Assembly (NCBI GenBank): GCA_964537925.1
Contig: CAZICV010000002.1
Location: forward strand, 310,001 to 374,000
Length of the DNA: 64,000 bases
Source: SLDF01 sp964537925
GTDB taxonomy: Bacteria > Bacteroidota > Bacteroidia > Chitinophagales > Saprospiraceae
Reading direction: 5' to 3'
The translations under genes and the position numbers were made by a program. The stretch's first letter is position 1. The number at the start of each line of letters is the position of its first letter. Of the stretch, positions 43,799 to 52,348 are shown piece by piece. A model generated the notes under the pieces. It made no database searches, had not been told where the DNA came from, and saw nothing but the letters and a program-made list of their open reading frames with translations.

Positions 43799-43888
43799 AA
43801 TTTTGATTGAGGAATTCTGCGAAAGTTATTAATAAAACCGCAATCCGCTCGTTTAAGTATATGCACTTCTACTTAAGGGGTGATTTGC

Positions 43889-43896
43889 TATTTTTG
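43889..43896 (+). promoter_or_regulatory. -7 element upstream of a lipoprotein gene
   Basis: TATTTTTG, perfect TAnnTTTG, 23 nt before the ATG at 43920; predicted leader about 20 nt. Confidence 0.5.
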
Positions 43897-43919
43897 CAGT
43901 CGCTTATTTATCAACACGT

Positions 43920-44909
43920 ATGCACAAGATGAAGAAGGTACTTATACTGTCCGCCCTGAGTGTGGTTTTGTTTACCTCATGTTCCGAGGATTTTAACGTG
44001 ACGGCGGACTGGAAAAGTATTCCTATCGTTTACGGATTGCTTTCGCTGCAGGACACAGCTCATTATATCAAGGTCGAAAAAGCATTCCTGGATCCCAAGA
44101 AGAATGCTTATGAGCTGGCCAAGATCGCAGATTCGTTGTATTACAAGAACCTGCTGGTACAACTGCAGGATATGTCCAACGGGCAGATCTACACCCTGCG
44201 TGAAGTAGACGGCAATGACGAAGGCTATCCGCGGGTGTCCGGCCCGTTTGCCACTGCTCCCAATACTATGTACAAGCTGACGGCTGCAGAACTTCCGCTG
44301 GAAGGCGGCCGCAATTACAGGCTTCTTGTACAGCGCGAGGACGGCAGCGCACCTATCACGGCCACGACCACTGTGCTGAATGATTTCAGGGTGACTACAC
44401 CGACTGCAACCAGCAAGATCCGTATCGTCAACAATTCCTCCACCAGGTTTCAATGGAACGACCGCGCCGGCGCTGCCTTTTACGAGGTTTACCTGACCCT
44501 GCGCTACGAAGAGTGGCCGGTCGGCAATCCTGGCGCACGCGAGGAGAAAGCCATTCGCTGGCGGGTGGCTACCCGGGTACGCAGCTTGCAGCATTCCTTC
44601 CCCGGAACGGAGTTTTACAGCTTTGTGAAAGGCCAGATACCCGAAGACCCGGCCATCAGCCGTGCATTCAAGCAGGTGGATGTGGAAGTGGTCGGCGGCG
44701 GCAGCGAGCTCTATGACTATGTCAGCGTCCTCATTGCCAACCAGGGCATTACCAGTGCGGAAGAAGTACCCAACTATTCCAACCTTTCCGAAGGGCTCGG
44801 CCTGTTCAGCTCACGTACGCGGACGATCGCGGCAGGCTTTGAAGTCACTGATGAGACGCTGGACTCGCTGCGCAACGGTATCTATACCAGGGACCTCAAT
44901 TTCCAGTGA
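43920..44909 (+). CDS. Bacteroidota lipoprotein (DUF4249-like)
   Basis: 329 aa (an ATG at 43929 is an alternative start). Lipobox LFTSC then SEDFNVTADWKSIPIVYGLLSLQDTAHYIKVEKAFL, a signature of a common Bacteroidota lipoprotein group of unknown function; I believe it to be DUF4249-like but am not sure. The middle contains beta-strand repeats resembling Fn3/Ig folds (YEVYLTLRYEEWP). An acidic pair after Cys (SED) weakly resembles the surface-export signal. Function unknown; members are often found with TonB receptors, though none is adjacent here. A hairpin terminator follows. Confidence 0.75.
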   Translation: MHKMKKVLILSALSVVLFTSCSEDFNVTADWKSIPIVYGLLSLQDTAHYIKVEKAFLDPKKNAYELAKIADSLYYKNLLVQLQDMSNGQIYTLREVDGNDEGYPRVSGPFATAPNTMYKLTAAELPLEGGRNYRLLVQREDGSAPITATTTVLNDFRVTTPTATSKIRIVNNSSTRFQWNDRAGAAFYEVYLTLRYEEWPVGNPGAREEKAIRWRVATRVRSLQHSFPGTEFYSFVKGQIPEDPAISRAFKQVDVEVVGGGSELYDYVSVLIANQGITSAEEVPNYSNLSEGLGLFSSRTRTIAAGFEVTDETLDSLRNGIYTRDLNFQ

Positions 44910-44931
44910 TCTTTGCCCGCCCCGGCTGCGT

Positions 44932-44964
44932 CATGTCAAACTGTCTTTTTGACAGGCTTGCATG
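44932..44964 (+). terminator. Hairpin after the lipoprotein gene
   Basis: CATG-CAA-CTGTC (from 44932) pairs with GACAG-TTG-CATG (to 44964) around a TTTTT loop, with two small internal mismatches; a second small dyad TGAAATTATTTCA overlaps its end (44963-44975). Confidence 0.5.
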
Positions 44965-45063
44965 AAATTATTTCATTATACATGCACATGACCGCCTTTT
45001 TTGGCAGGAAAAAACCGGTTGATGCGGAATGGCATATCAATTGAGTACAGAACCGTATAACAA

Positions 45064-45092
45064 TTGATTAACCGCATTAAATTATAGTTTTG
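45064..45092 (+). promoter_or_regulatory. dnaK promoter, placed at the start codon
   Basis: TTG (45064-45066), 18 nt, TAGTTTTG (45085-45092), a complete -33/-7 pair. The -7 box ends 2 nt before the ATG at 45095, so transcription would begin at or within a base of the A of ATG and give a leaderless mRNA. No CIRCE-like inverted repeat is visible. Confidence 0.6.
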
Positions 45093-45094
45093 TC

Positions 45095-47020
45095 ATGGGT
45101 AAGATTATTGGAATAGACTTAGGCACCACCAACTCCTGTGTCGCCGTGATGGAGGGCAATGAGCCAGTGGTGATCCCCAATGATGAGGGGAGGAGGACTA
45201 CACCTTCCGTAGTAGCTTTTCTGGACAATGGAGAACGCAAGATCGGCGATCCCGCTAAGCGCCAGGCGATCACCAACCCCCAGCGTACCGTATCTTCCAT
45301 CAAGAGGTATATGGGACAGCGTTTTTCGGAAGTCGGCAAAGAAATCCCGCTCTCGGCATACAAAGTAGTCCGCGGCGAAAACGATACGATGAAAGTCGAT
45401 ATCGACGGCCGCCAGTACTCTGCACAGGAGATCTCCGCGATGATCCTGCAGAAGATGAAAAAGATTGCCGAGGACTATCTCGGTACTACGGTTACCGAAG
45501 CGGTCGTGACTGTTCCTGCCTACTTCAACGACTCCCAGCGCCAGGCGACCAAGGAAGCCGGAGAGATCGCCGGTCTCAAGATCAGCCGGATCATCAACGA
45601 GCCTACAGCTGCCGCCCTGGCATACGGTATGGACAAGAAAGGCAAGGATATGACCGTCGCGGTCTTTGACCTCGGTGGCGGTACATTCGATATATCCATC
45701 CTGGAGCTCGGCGACGGTGTATTTGAGGTCAAGTCTACCAACGGTGACACGCACCTGGGAGGCGATGACTTCGACCGGGTGATCATCGACTACCTGGCGG
45801 ATACATTCAAGCAACAGGAAAACATGGACCTGAGAAAAGATCCGATGGCCCTGCAGCGCCTCAAGGATGCTGCCGAGAAAGCCAAGATCGAACTCTCTTC
45901 AGGTACCGAGACAGAGATCAACCTGCCCTATATCACCGCAGTAGACGGCGTGCCCAAGCACCTGGTGACCAAGCTGAGCAGAGCGCGTTTCGAGCAGCTC
46001 TCCGACGAGCTTGTACAACGCACGCTTGAGCCATGCCGCAAGGCTCTGAAAGACGCAGGCATGGGTACTTCGGAGATCGATGAGGTCATCCTCGTGGGCG
46101 GATCTACGCGTATCCCGCGTATCCAGCAAGCCGTAGAGGAGTTCTTCGGCAAGAAGCCCAACCGCAGTGTCAACCCCGACGAAGTGGTCGCGGTAGGCGC
46201 TTCCATACAGGGAGGTGTACTGTCCGGCGATGTACAGGATGTACTCCTGCTCGACGTGACCCCGCTTTCGCTGGGCATCGAGACGATGGGCGGTGTATAC
46301 GATGTGGTGATCGAAGCCAACTCCACTATCCCTACGAAAAAATCCAAGGTATACAGTACGGCCGCTGACAACCAGCCGTCCGTAGAGATCCATATCCTGC
46401 AGGGCGAACGCCCGATGGCGCGTGACAACCGTACGGTAGGCCGCTTCATCCTGGACGGTATACCACCGGCACAGCGCGGTACACCCCAGATCGAGGTCAC
46501 ATTCGATATGGACGCCAACGGTATCCTCAATGTATCCGCTATGGACAAGGGCACCGGCAAGAAGCAGAATATCCGGATCGAAGCCTCCACAGGCCTCTCC
46601 AAGGAGGAAATAGAGCGGATGAAAGCCGAGGCAGCGGCCAACGCAGACACCGACAAGCAGGTCAAGGAGCGCGCCGAGAAGATGAATGCGGCAGATGCAC
46701 TCTTGTTCCAGAGCGAGAAGCAGATCAAGGATTACGGAGACAAACTGCCGGCTGATAAGAAATCGGCGATCGAAGCCTCCATCAAGGATCTGAGAGATGC
46801 ACATACGTCACAGGATCTCGACCGTGTGGACAAGGCGACCGAAGCGCTCAACCAGGCATGGCAGGCTGCCAGCCAGGACATGTACAGCGCCACCCAGGGC
46901 AATGGCGGTGAAGAGAGCCAGCAGGGCGGTAGTACAGGCTCTTCAGACTCCGGGCAGCAAGGTCAGACCGGTGAGGATGTCACCGATGTCGAGTTCGAAG
47001 AAGTGGACGACAAGAAGTAA
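45095..47020 (+). CDS. dnaK: Chaperone DnaK (Hsp70)
   Basis: 641 aa. MGKIIGIDLGTTNSCVAVMEG, the ATPase-domain signatures VFDLGGGTFDISILELG and VILVGGSTRIPRIQ, the linker DVLLLDVTPLSLGIETMGG, and a substrate-binding domain with a Gly/Ser/Gln-rich tail ending in DVTDVEFEEVDDKK, the conserved DnaK C-terminus. It folds and disaggregates cytoplasmic proteins with DnaJ and GrpE; neither is adjacent, so dnaK is transcribed alone. A strong terminator follows at 47055-47090. Confidence 0.98.
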   Translation: MGKIIGIDLGTTNSCVAVMEGNEPVVIPNDEGRRTTPSVVAFLDNGERKIGDPAKRQAITNPQRTVSSIKRYMGQRFSEVGKEIPLSAYKVVRGENDTMKVDIDGRQYSAQEISAMILQKMKKIAEDYLGTTVTEAVVTVPAYFNDSQRQATKEAGEIAGLKISRIINEPTAAALAYGMDKKGKDMTVAVFDLGGGTFDISILELGDGVFEVKSTNGDTHLGGDDFDRVIIDYLADTFKQQENMDLRKDPMALQRLKDAAEKAKIELSSGTETEINLPYITAVDGVPKHLVTKLSRARFEQLSDELVQRTLEPCRKALKDAGMGTSEIDEVILVGGSTRIPRIQQAVEEFFGKKPNRSVNPDEVVAVGASIQGGVLSGDVQDVLLLDVTPLSLGIETMGGVYDVVIEANSTIPTKKSKVYSTAADNQPSVEIHILQGERPMARDNRTVGRFILDGIPPAQRGTPQIEVTFDMDANGILNVSAMDKGTGKKQNIRIEASTGLSKEEIERMKAEAAANADTDKQVKERAEKMNAADALLFQSEKQIKDYGDKLPADKKSAIEASIKDLRDAHTSQDLDRVDKATEALNQAWQAASQDMYSATQGNGGEESQQGGSTGSSDSGQQGQTGEDVTDVEFEEVDDKK

Positions 47021-47054
47021 GCTAATTGCGGGAGTACACAGCTCCGAAAGTATA

Positions 47055-47090
47055 AAAGCCCGGCGCCTTTTGAGGTGCCGGGCTTTTTTT
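47055..47090 (+). terminator. dnaK terminator
   Basis: AAAGCCCGGCGCC and GGTGCCGGGCTTT form a GC-rich stem (core 47058-47064 with 47077-47083) followed by a run of seven T residues: a classical intrinsic terminator. Confidence 0.9.
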
Positions 47091-47139
47091 GTTGGGATTA
47101 TAAAGTGTTGGCCGGCAGGGCAGGGAGCCGGCATGCTTT

Positions 47140-47718
47140 TTAGTGCTCCTTACGATAGAGCCATTCGTACTGCAGGGTATCGTAGTAGAAGTCTGAGGAC
47201 GGGAAGTCCAGCATCTCCGCCTGGCCGATATACTTGTCCACATGGCCATGCGCCAAGTACCAGGTGAGCAGCTCGCGTCCGTGAGCCTCTATTTCCCGGT
47301 CCGGTTGCATCGGCGTATTGAAGAGCTCCCGGAAGCCTGTCAGTTTGCGGGAGTCCGGGTCGATCCGGTAGGATACGGCCACACCCCGCCGATGTCCGTG
47401 GACATTGCGGGCAGGCCGGTAGAGCAGCAGGTACTGTCGCCCGGTATTGTCCTCAGCGTAAGCGATCGGCTGTAGGGAGGCGACCTGTTCCCGGTAATAG
47501 GCCCGGTGAGTGCTGTCCAGCCTGGACAGTCCCTTGACTTTGGCGGGTGGTTTCAGCACGTACGCAGCTGTCTGCAGCAGTATTTCCTCCCGCAGCGAAT
47601 CATCGGGGACTTCAGCGGCAAAGTCCTTGAGCGCAGACTGTTGTCCGCAGCCGGTAGAGCCGGCCAGCATACCCAGTATCAGCAATACCGGGAGCAGGGA
47701 CAAGGCGTATTGTTTCAT
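47140..47718 (-). CDS. Lipoprotein of unknown function in a TonB receptor operon
   Basis: 192 aa from the ATG at 47716-47718 (MKQYALSLLPV); an upstream ATG at 47748 would put ten residues before the signal. Lipobox AGSTGC (Cys24). The mature part contains RQYLLLYRPARNVHGHRRGVAVSYRIDP and YDTLQYEWLYRKEH but no motif I can name. The residues after Cys (GQQS) lack the acidic surface-export signal, so it probably faces the periplasm. It is the third gene after the TonB receptor and beta-helix lipoprotein, 64 nt from the latter. Confidence 0.7.
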   Translation of the reverse strand: MKQYALSLLPVLLILGMLAGSTGCGQQSALKDFAAEVPDDSLREEILLQTAAYVLKPPAKVKGLSRLDSTHRAYYREQVASLQPIAYAEDNTGRQYLLLYRPARNVHGHRRGVAVSYRIDPDSRKLTGFRELFNTPMQPDREIEAHGRELLTWYLAHGHVDKYIGQAEMLDFPSSDFYYDTLQYEWLYRKEH

Positions 47719-47782
47719 GACAGCACAAAATAAAAAGGCCCGGGACAATCCATAGACCGCCCCGGACCGGCTACTTGAAAAG

Positions 47783-49279
47783 CTACTTGATATACTCTTT
47801 TACGATCGGGTTCCACTCAGCCCAGCCGTCTGTCCAGTTATCCGTACCGAACGCACCTACGAAAGGTACCGCCTGGAAGCCGGTAGTACCTGCGAAGTTA
47901 GCGCCTGACAGGAGGATAGAGTTGGCATTAGGTGTCACCTTCGGTGCGCCTGCCTCGAAGATGGTCGGGTCGATACCCAGTTCCTTCCAGGAGTTCAGCA
48001 CACGGTTGTTTTTAGCAGGCTCTCTGAACCAGCCGTCGAGATCAAACGTAGATCCCTCTCTCACGCGGAACGCTGTACCGCGTGGCTCGCTGTTCGGGTG
48101 ATTGGCGCCGTTGGCAGGAGCACCGGCGAAGACCGTACCGGCAGATCCGTACCCGTTGCCACCCCAGTGCTCAACACCGGCGATATATACATTGCGCAGC
48201 ACCAGCTCGTTGTTGGTTGCATTGGCTTCCGTAGTAGATCCGTCGATATAGATGCCGTACGGGTAGCCTGTCATGATTGAATTGTAGATCTTCAGCTTGT
48301 TGTTCCTGCGCAGGTGTGCCGCGTGCTGGAAGTTAGCGTTCAGCGGCGTCTCGCGGGTCGCTTTCGGGCCGATGATAGATACGTTGGAGAAGCTCGCAGA
48401 GGTGAACGGCGTGTTCGTCGTACCCTGGCCGTCGTTGTCTACTTCGAATCCGTTTGAGCCGGACTGGTCAGCCAGTGTGTTGGCACGGATACACAGTGCA
48501 AACTGTACATGGCCTGAGAAGCCCAGGTCCACATCCAGGTCATCATCCAGGCCGCGGTAAGCGATCAGGTGGCTGCAGTTGACCGAGCCGCCAAACCACT
48601 CGAAAGAGTCATCCAGACCGAATGAGCACATTACATAGCGGATCGTCGTACCGTTACCTACCGAACCCATCGTCAGTGAGTTTACCTCCTGGTTGGGTTG
48701 CAGCGGAACACCGGCATACTCGATACGTACATACTCCAGTACACCGGAGTTGTCGTTTTCGATGTTACCACCGTGGTATCCGCCGTATCCGCCTTCCAGC
48801 TCAGCTATACCACCGGTGTTGTTGCTGGCTCTTCCGCAGATTACCAGGCCACCCCAGTCACCCGGCTCTCTTGAGCCTACAGGACGCTCTGAAGTCATTA
48901 CGATCGGCTTCTCCTTTGTACCACGTGCGATGATCTGGCTGCAACGCTGTACGACCAGTGTGCCTTTGGACTCCCTGTCGCCTATGACCAGCGTACCCGG
49001 CTCGATCGTCAGTACACCTGTGCGCACGCAGTCCGTACCGTTGTCTTCGCCTACGCGTACGAAACCATTCAGCCTGTAGATCGTATCGGCAGACCAGGTT
49101 ACATTGCCGGAGATGATACCACTTACTTCTTTGATTGAACGTTCGGTATTGTTGTTATTGTTATCATCATCATCGTCGTCATCCTTGTTGCAGGACGCGA
49201 ATACCATAGAGCCGGCCAGCAGGACCATGGCCAGTTTACTCAGTTGTTTGGCTTTTTCTAGCAGCAAACTCGTTTTCAT
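47783..49279 (-). CDS. Surface-exposed beta-helix lipoprotein paired with a TonB receptor
   Basis: 498 aa. Lipobox MVFASC (Cys29-30), then NKDDDDDDDNNNNNT: the residues NKDD fit the surface export signal X-K-(D/E)2-X, and the acidic/Asn run is a flexible linker. The mature domain (from about residue 50) is rich in turns, GTLVIGDRESKGTLVV, DWGGLVICGRASNN and WFGGSVNCSHLIAYRG, like a right-handed parallel beta-helix. This is a recurrent Bacteroidota family sometimes mis-annotated as a multidrug transporter; there are no membrane helices. It lies 28 nt after the TonB receptor gene, so it is likely the receptor's surface partner, in the way SusD and BtuG are. Substrate unknown. Confidence 0.8.
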   Translation of the reverse strand: MKTSLLLEKAKQLSKLAMVLLAGSMVFASCNKDDDDDDDNNNNNTERSIKEVSGIISGNVTWSADTIYRLNGFVRVGEDNGTDCVRTGVLTIEPGTLVIGDRESKGTLVVQRCSQIIARGTKEKPIVMTSERPVGSREPGDWGGLVICGRASNNTGGIAELEGGYGGYHGGNIENDNSGVLEYVRIEYAGVPLQPNQEVNSLTMGSVGNGTTIRYVMCSFGLDDSFEWFGGSVNCSHLIAYRGLDDDLDVDLGFSGHVQFALCIRANTLADQSGSNGFEVDNDGQGTTNTPFTSASFSNVSIIGPKATRETPLNANFQHAAHLRRNNKLKIYNSIMTGYPYGIYIDGSTTEANATNNELVLRNVYIAGVEHWGGNGYGSAGTVFAGAPANGANHPNSEPRGTAFRVREGSTFDLDGWFREPAKNNRVLNSWKELGIDPTIFEAGAPKVTPNANSILLSGANFAGTTGFQAVPFVGAFGTDNWTDGWAEWNPIVKEYIK

Positions 49280-49307
49280 AGAATTCAGGTTTTTGTAAAA
49301 AATTTGT

Positions 49308-52118
49308 TTAAAAGTTTAACTTCAATCCAAGAGAATATACAGAACCCGGTCTGAACGACTGGGTGATCTGGTCATTGCTGTCGTACTTGCCGTCGTTATT
49401 GCCATCCTGCAGCCATTGTACAGGCTGGTTGAGGATATCCGCTATACCGCCGTTGATCTCCAGCATGGAAGAGAGACGTACGGAGAAGCTGAGGTCGAGC
49501 ACGTTACGCGGCATTTCGTGGAAGTCGGGAATACCCTCCAGCGGAGCGCCGATGAAGATGATCCTCCGCCCTACGACATTGTACATGAGGTTGATATTGA
49601 CGCCTGATTCCTGGTCGTTGAAGAAGATACCTGCATTGACCATATACGGCGCCTGTCCCTGCAGCGGGCGGTCGACCGAGCGTGCGCCCGTAGCGCTGAG
49701 GTCTACGCGGCTCTGGATGAGCGAGCTGTTGAACACAAAGCCGAGGGAGTTGACAAAGCGGGATGCGGATACGCCCTCCAGCGATTTCTTGAACTCCACT
49801 TCCAGCCCCCTCGAATAGGCCGACCGCGCATTTTTGAAGGAGAAAGTCTTGATACCCAGCGATCCCGCTCCCGGCTCGTATACCACCTCGATCGGGTTGG
49901 AGAAGGCCTTGTAGAACAGCGCCAGGCTCAGCACCTCGTTAGGCCTGGGGTAGTATTCCGCCCGCAGGTCTATATTGTGGATACGTGCCAGCTGCAGGTT
50001 GGGATTACCCTTGATCACGGAGTTGATGTTGTAGTCGAAGAAGCCAAAAGGAGCGATCTCCCTGAATTCAGGCCGGTTCATCGACATACCATATGCAGCG
50101 CGTACCAGGAACTTGTCAGTGAAGTTGTAGCTGAGGTTGACGGAGGGCAATGCAGCGATTACCGGGTAGTCTACCTCTACGGGGGCGCCATTGGCCTGGG
50201 CAGAGCTGAGCTGCAGGCTGTTCAGTTCGCCGCGCACACCTGCGATAGCTCTGAATTTGGCCGTGATCGGCAGTTCTATATTGGCGTAGACAGCGGTATT
50301 CAGGTTTTGGGCCGTATACGAGTCGCTGGGGTTGGTCTGCTCGTCGAGTATCAGGCCGCCCTGGTTGCCGATGTTCTCAGGCCGGAAGAGGTTGTCCAGG
50401 CCGCCCGTCAGCAGTTCGTTGGATATAGGATAGAGCGAGGATTGTACGAATCCTATGTTGCGGTTGTTGAACCTACGGTACCTGAACTCCGAGAACCCCC
50501 CTACAGACAGCGTAGGCATGAAGCTGGCGCCTTTGTTGTATCCCAGCCTGGTCGTATAGTTGACATTGGCAGTACCTGAGTGCTCCGTGAGCTCGCCGTA
50601 GAACATACCCAGGAAATAGACTGCGGCAGCGCCGACGGGTACGTAGATGAGCGATTCGTTGTCGCCGACATAGTCGGTGCGGTAGCGTTTGTTTTCCGGT
50701 TGGTTTCTGCGGGAGAGGCCGTACCCTACACCCCAGTCGAGCGACGTCACATTGCGCACCAGGTCATGCTTTGCTGTGAACTGGCCGCTGTATATCGTAC
50801 GGTATACCTGGTCAAATCCGCCATCCTTCACACCGTGGCGGTCAGCCTCGTAGTTGATACCTGTCCTGTCCACAAACTGTGTGTTGGCGGAGAAGTTGAG
50901 CAGGTTCTTGAACTCGTAGATATGCTTGCGCAGCTTGTTGAAGGACCAGTTGTGTATCAGGCCCGTGCGTACCGACTTGGTATACTGCATATCGTTGAAG
51001 ATGTACACGCGGTCGGGACGACCGGTGATCTCGTCAAACGTGTTGAAGTCGCCGCGCTCTATTTCGAATATGGAGCGTGTATTGCTGTAGTTGAGTGCAG
51101 TGATATTGCCTATGAGCCAGTCGCCTTTCTCACGGCGTATACCTTTGGTCAGGGAGATCCGCTGGTCCGGGATGGCTGTCATCTGGGCCGGTGTCCATGT
51201 AGATGCCAGGCTTTTGCCGGCCTGCGTTCTGTTGGCGTCGTTGACGCGACCCCGCGGAAACCCGTCCGGCAGGTTGTGGTAGCCGGCGTCTATGCCCGTC
51301 CACTCAAACGGGCCGTTGTCCTGGTGCAGGAAGCTCCTGAAAGTCGTACCCTGGCGGTAGCTGGTCGTATAAGAGAGGCTGGTGAAGTCATCGTCCGGGA
51401 TACTCTTCGTGAAGATGCGGACCATACCGCCCGCCCATTCGGAAGGTGCGTCGGCAGAGGGACTTTTCTGTACCAGTATCCGGTCGATCTGTCCGCTGGG
51501 GATCAGGTCGAAGGAAAAGGATTTGACATCCGTCTCCACGCTGGGAGCAAATGCATTGTGCAGCATCACGGTGCTGTAGCGCTCGTTGAGGCCGCGTATA
51601 TTGATGAAGTTGCCTGTCAGGAGTACACCGGGTATACGACGTACGACCTGGCCAGCATCCCTGTCCAGTGTCTTGCTGATCTGCTGGGCCGAGATCCCGC
51701 TTACCACCTGCTTGGCCTGCTTGATCTCCAGCAGCACGGCGGCTTCGGTATTGGTGCGGCGATATTCTACGATCTGTACTTCGGCAAGTAGTTGCGTGCT
51801 GACGGGCAGCGCCACATTCAGTTGGGTCCTTTCGCCTGCTTTCACGACCACCTGTTCGACCTGGCGGGATTCGTAGCCTAGACTGGTGATGAGGATCGAG
51901 TATGTCCCCGGTGCGAGACCGGCAATTTCAAATGTACCGTCGATATCCGTAGTAGCACCCTGGGTAGAACCTTCCACGGAGATATTCGCTCCGATGACGG
52001 TCTCCTGGGTCTCCGCATCCAATATGGTCCCGTAGACGGACCCTTTTTGCGCATACACGGCCGAAGTAGCGGCAGCCGTTATGCAAAACCAAACAACAAA
52101 TTTCAAGTAGCGTAGCAT
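49308..52118 (-). CDS. TonB-dependent outer membrane receptor with carboxypeptidase-regulatory-like domain
   Basis: 936 aa. Signal peptide 1-23 (AVYAQ). Residues 24-110 form a CarboxypepD-regulatory-like domain (GSVYGTILDAETQETVIGANISVEGS). The plug follows (AGQVVRRIPGVLLTGNFINIRGLNERYSTVMLHNAFAPS), then a barrel ending in SVYSLGLKLNF, with a terminal aromatic residue. It is of the CirA/Fep-like group by its RGLNERY plug motif rather than a typical SusC (no SusD neighbour). It imports an unknown ligand using TonB energy. Two lipoprotein genes follow it and form one operon. Confidence 0.92.
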   Translation of the reverse strand: MLRYLKFVVWFCITAAATSAVYAQKGSVYGTILDAETQETVIGANISVEGSTQGATTDIDGTFEIAGLAPGTYSILITSLGYESRQVEQVVVKAGERTQLNVALPVSTQLLAEVQIVEYRRTNTEAAVLLEIKQAKQVVSGISAQQISKTLDRDAGQVVRRIPGVLLTGNFINIRGLNERYSTVMLHNAFAPSVETDVKSFSFDLIPSGQIDRILVQKSPSADAPSEWAGGMVRIFTKSIPDDDFTSLSYTTSYRQGTTFRSFLHQDNGPFEWTGIDAGYHNLPDGFPRGRVNDANRTQAGKSLASTWTPAQMTAIPDQRISLTKGIRREKGDWLIGNITALNYSNTRSIFEIERGDFNTFDEITGRPDRVYIFNDMQYTKSVRTGLIHNWSFNKLRKHIYEFKNLLNFSANTQFVDRTGINYEADRHGVKDGGFDQVYRTIYSGQFTAKHDLVRNVTSLDWGVGYGLSRRNQPENKRYRTDYVGDNESLIYVPVGAAAVYFLGMFYGELTEHSGTANVNYTTRLGYNKGASFMPTLSVGGFSEFRYRRFNNRNIGFVQSSLYPISNELLTGGLDNLFRPENIGNQGGLILDEQTNPSDSYTAQNLNTAVYANIELPITAKFRAIAGVRGELNSLQLSSAQANGAPVEVDYPVIAALPSVNLSYNFTDKFLVRAAYGMSMNRPEFREIAPFGFFDYNINSVIKGNPNLQLARIHNIDLRAEYYPRPNEVLSLALFYKAFSNPIEVVYEPGAGSLGIKTFSFKNARSAYSRGLEVEFKKSLEGVSASRFVNSLGFVFNSSLIQSRVDLSATGARSVDRPLQGQAPYMVNAGIFFNDQESGVNINLMYNVVGRRIIFIGAPLEGIPDFHEMPRNVLDLSFSVRLSSMLEINGGIADILNQPVQWLQDGNNDGKYDSNDQITQSFRPGSVYSLGLKLNF

Positions 52119-52213
52119 GTCTGAAAAATTTGCTGCGAAATAACCCCGGTCAGGTGAACTAGGCTTTAATGGCTCTTTAAGTTATTGTAAACAGTGTGTA
52201 ACGCGATGGTAAC

Positions 52214-52259
52214 GCACCCTCGCAATCCATTGCATGCGAGCCGATTGCACATAGGGTGC
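52214..52259 (+). other. Nested hairpin between the TonB receptor and pyrG
   Basis: GCACCC (52214-52219) pairs with GGGTGC (52254-52259) and, inside, CTCGCA (52219-52224) pairs with TGCGAG (52235-52240). It lies upstream of both divergent genes. A TACTTTTA element at 52303-52310, one base off the -7 consensus, may start pyrG transcription downstream of this hairpin, so it could be an operator-like or RNA element of the receptor gene instead. Confidence 0.4.
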
Positions 52260-52348
52260 ACTTTTATAAGTGATACCGACATGTTTTCAGGGAAACAATC
52301 CCTACTTTTACAGCCCGTAACGCAGCGACAGTTGCTCAAAACCGTTTT

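Noticed and set aside
49150..49200. Asp/Asn triplet run as a possible phase-variation repeat
   Set aside because: Units are three bases, so slippage would keep the frame; it reads as a flexible surface-lipoprotein linker.
50580..51791. 403-codon open frame antisense to the TonB receptor
   Set aside because: No signal peptide or domain; the opposite frame has clear plug and barrel features.
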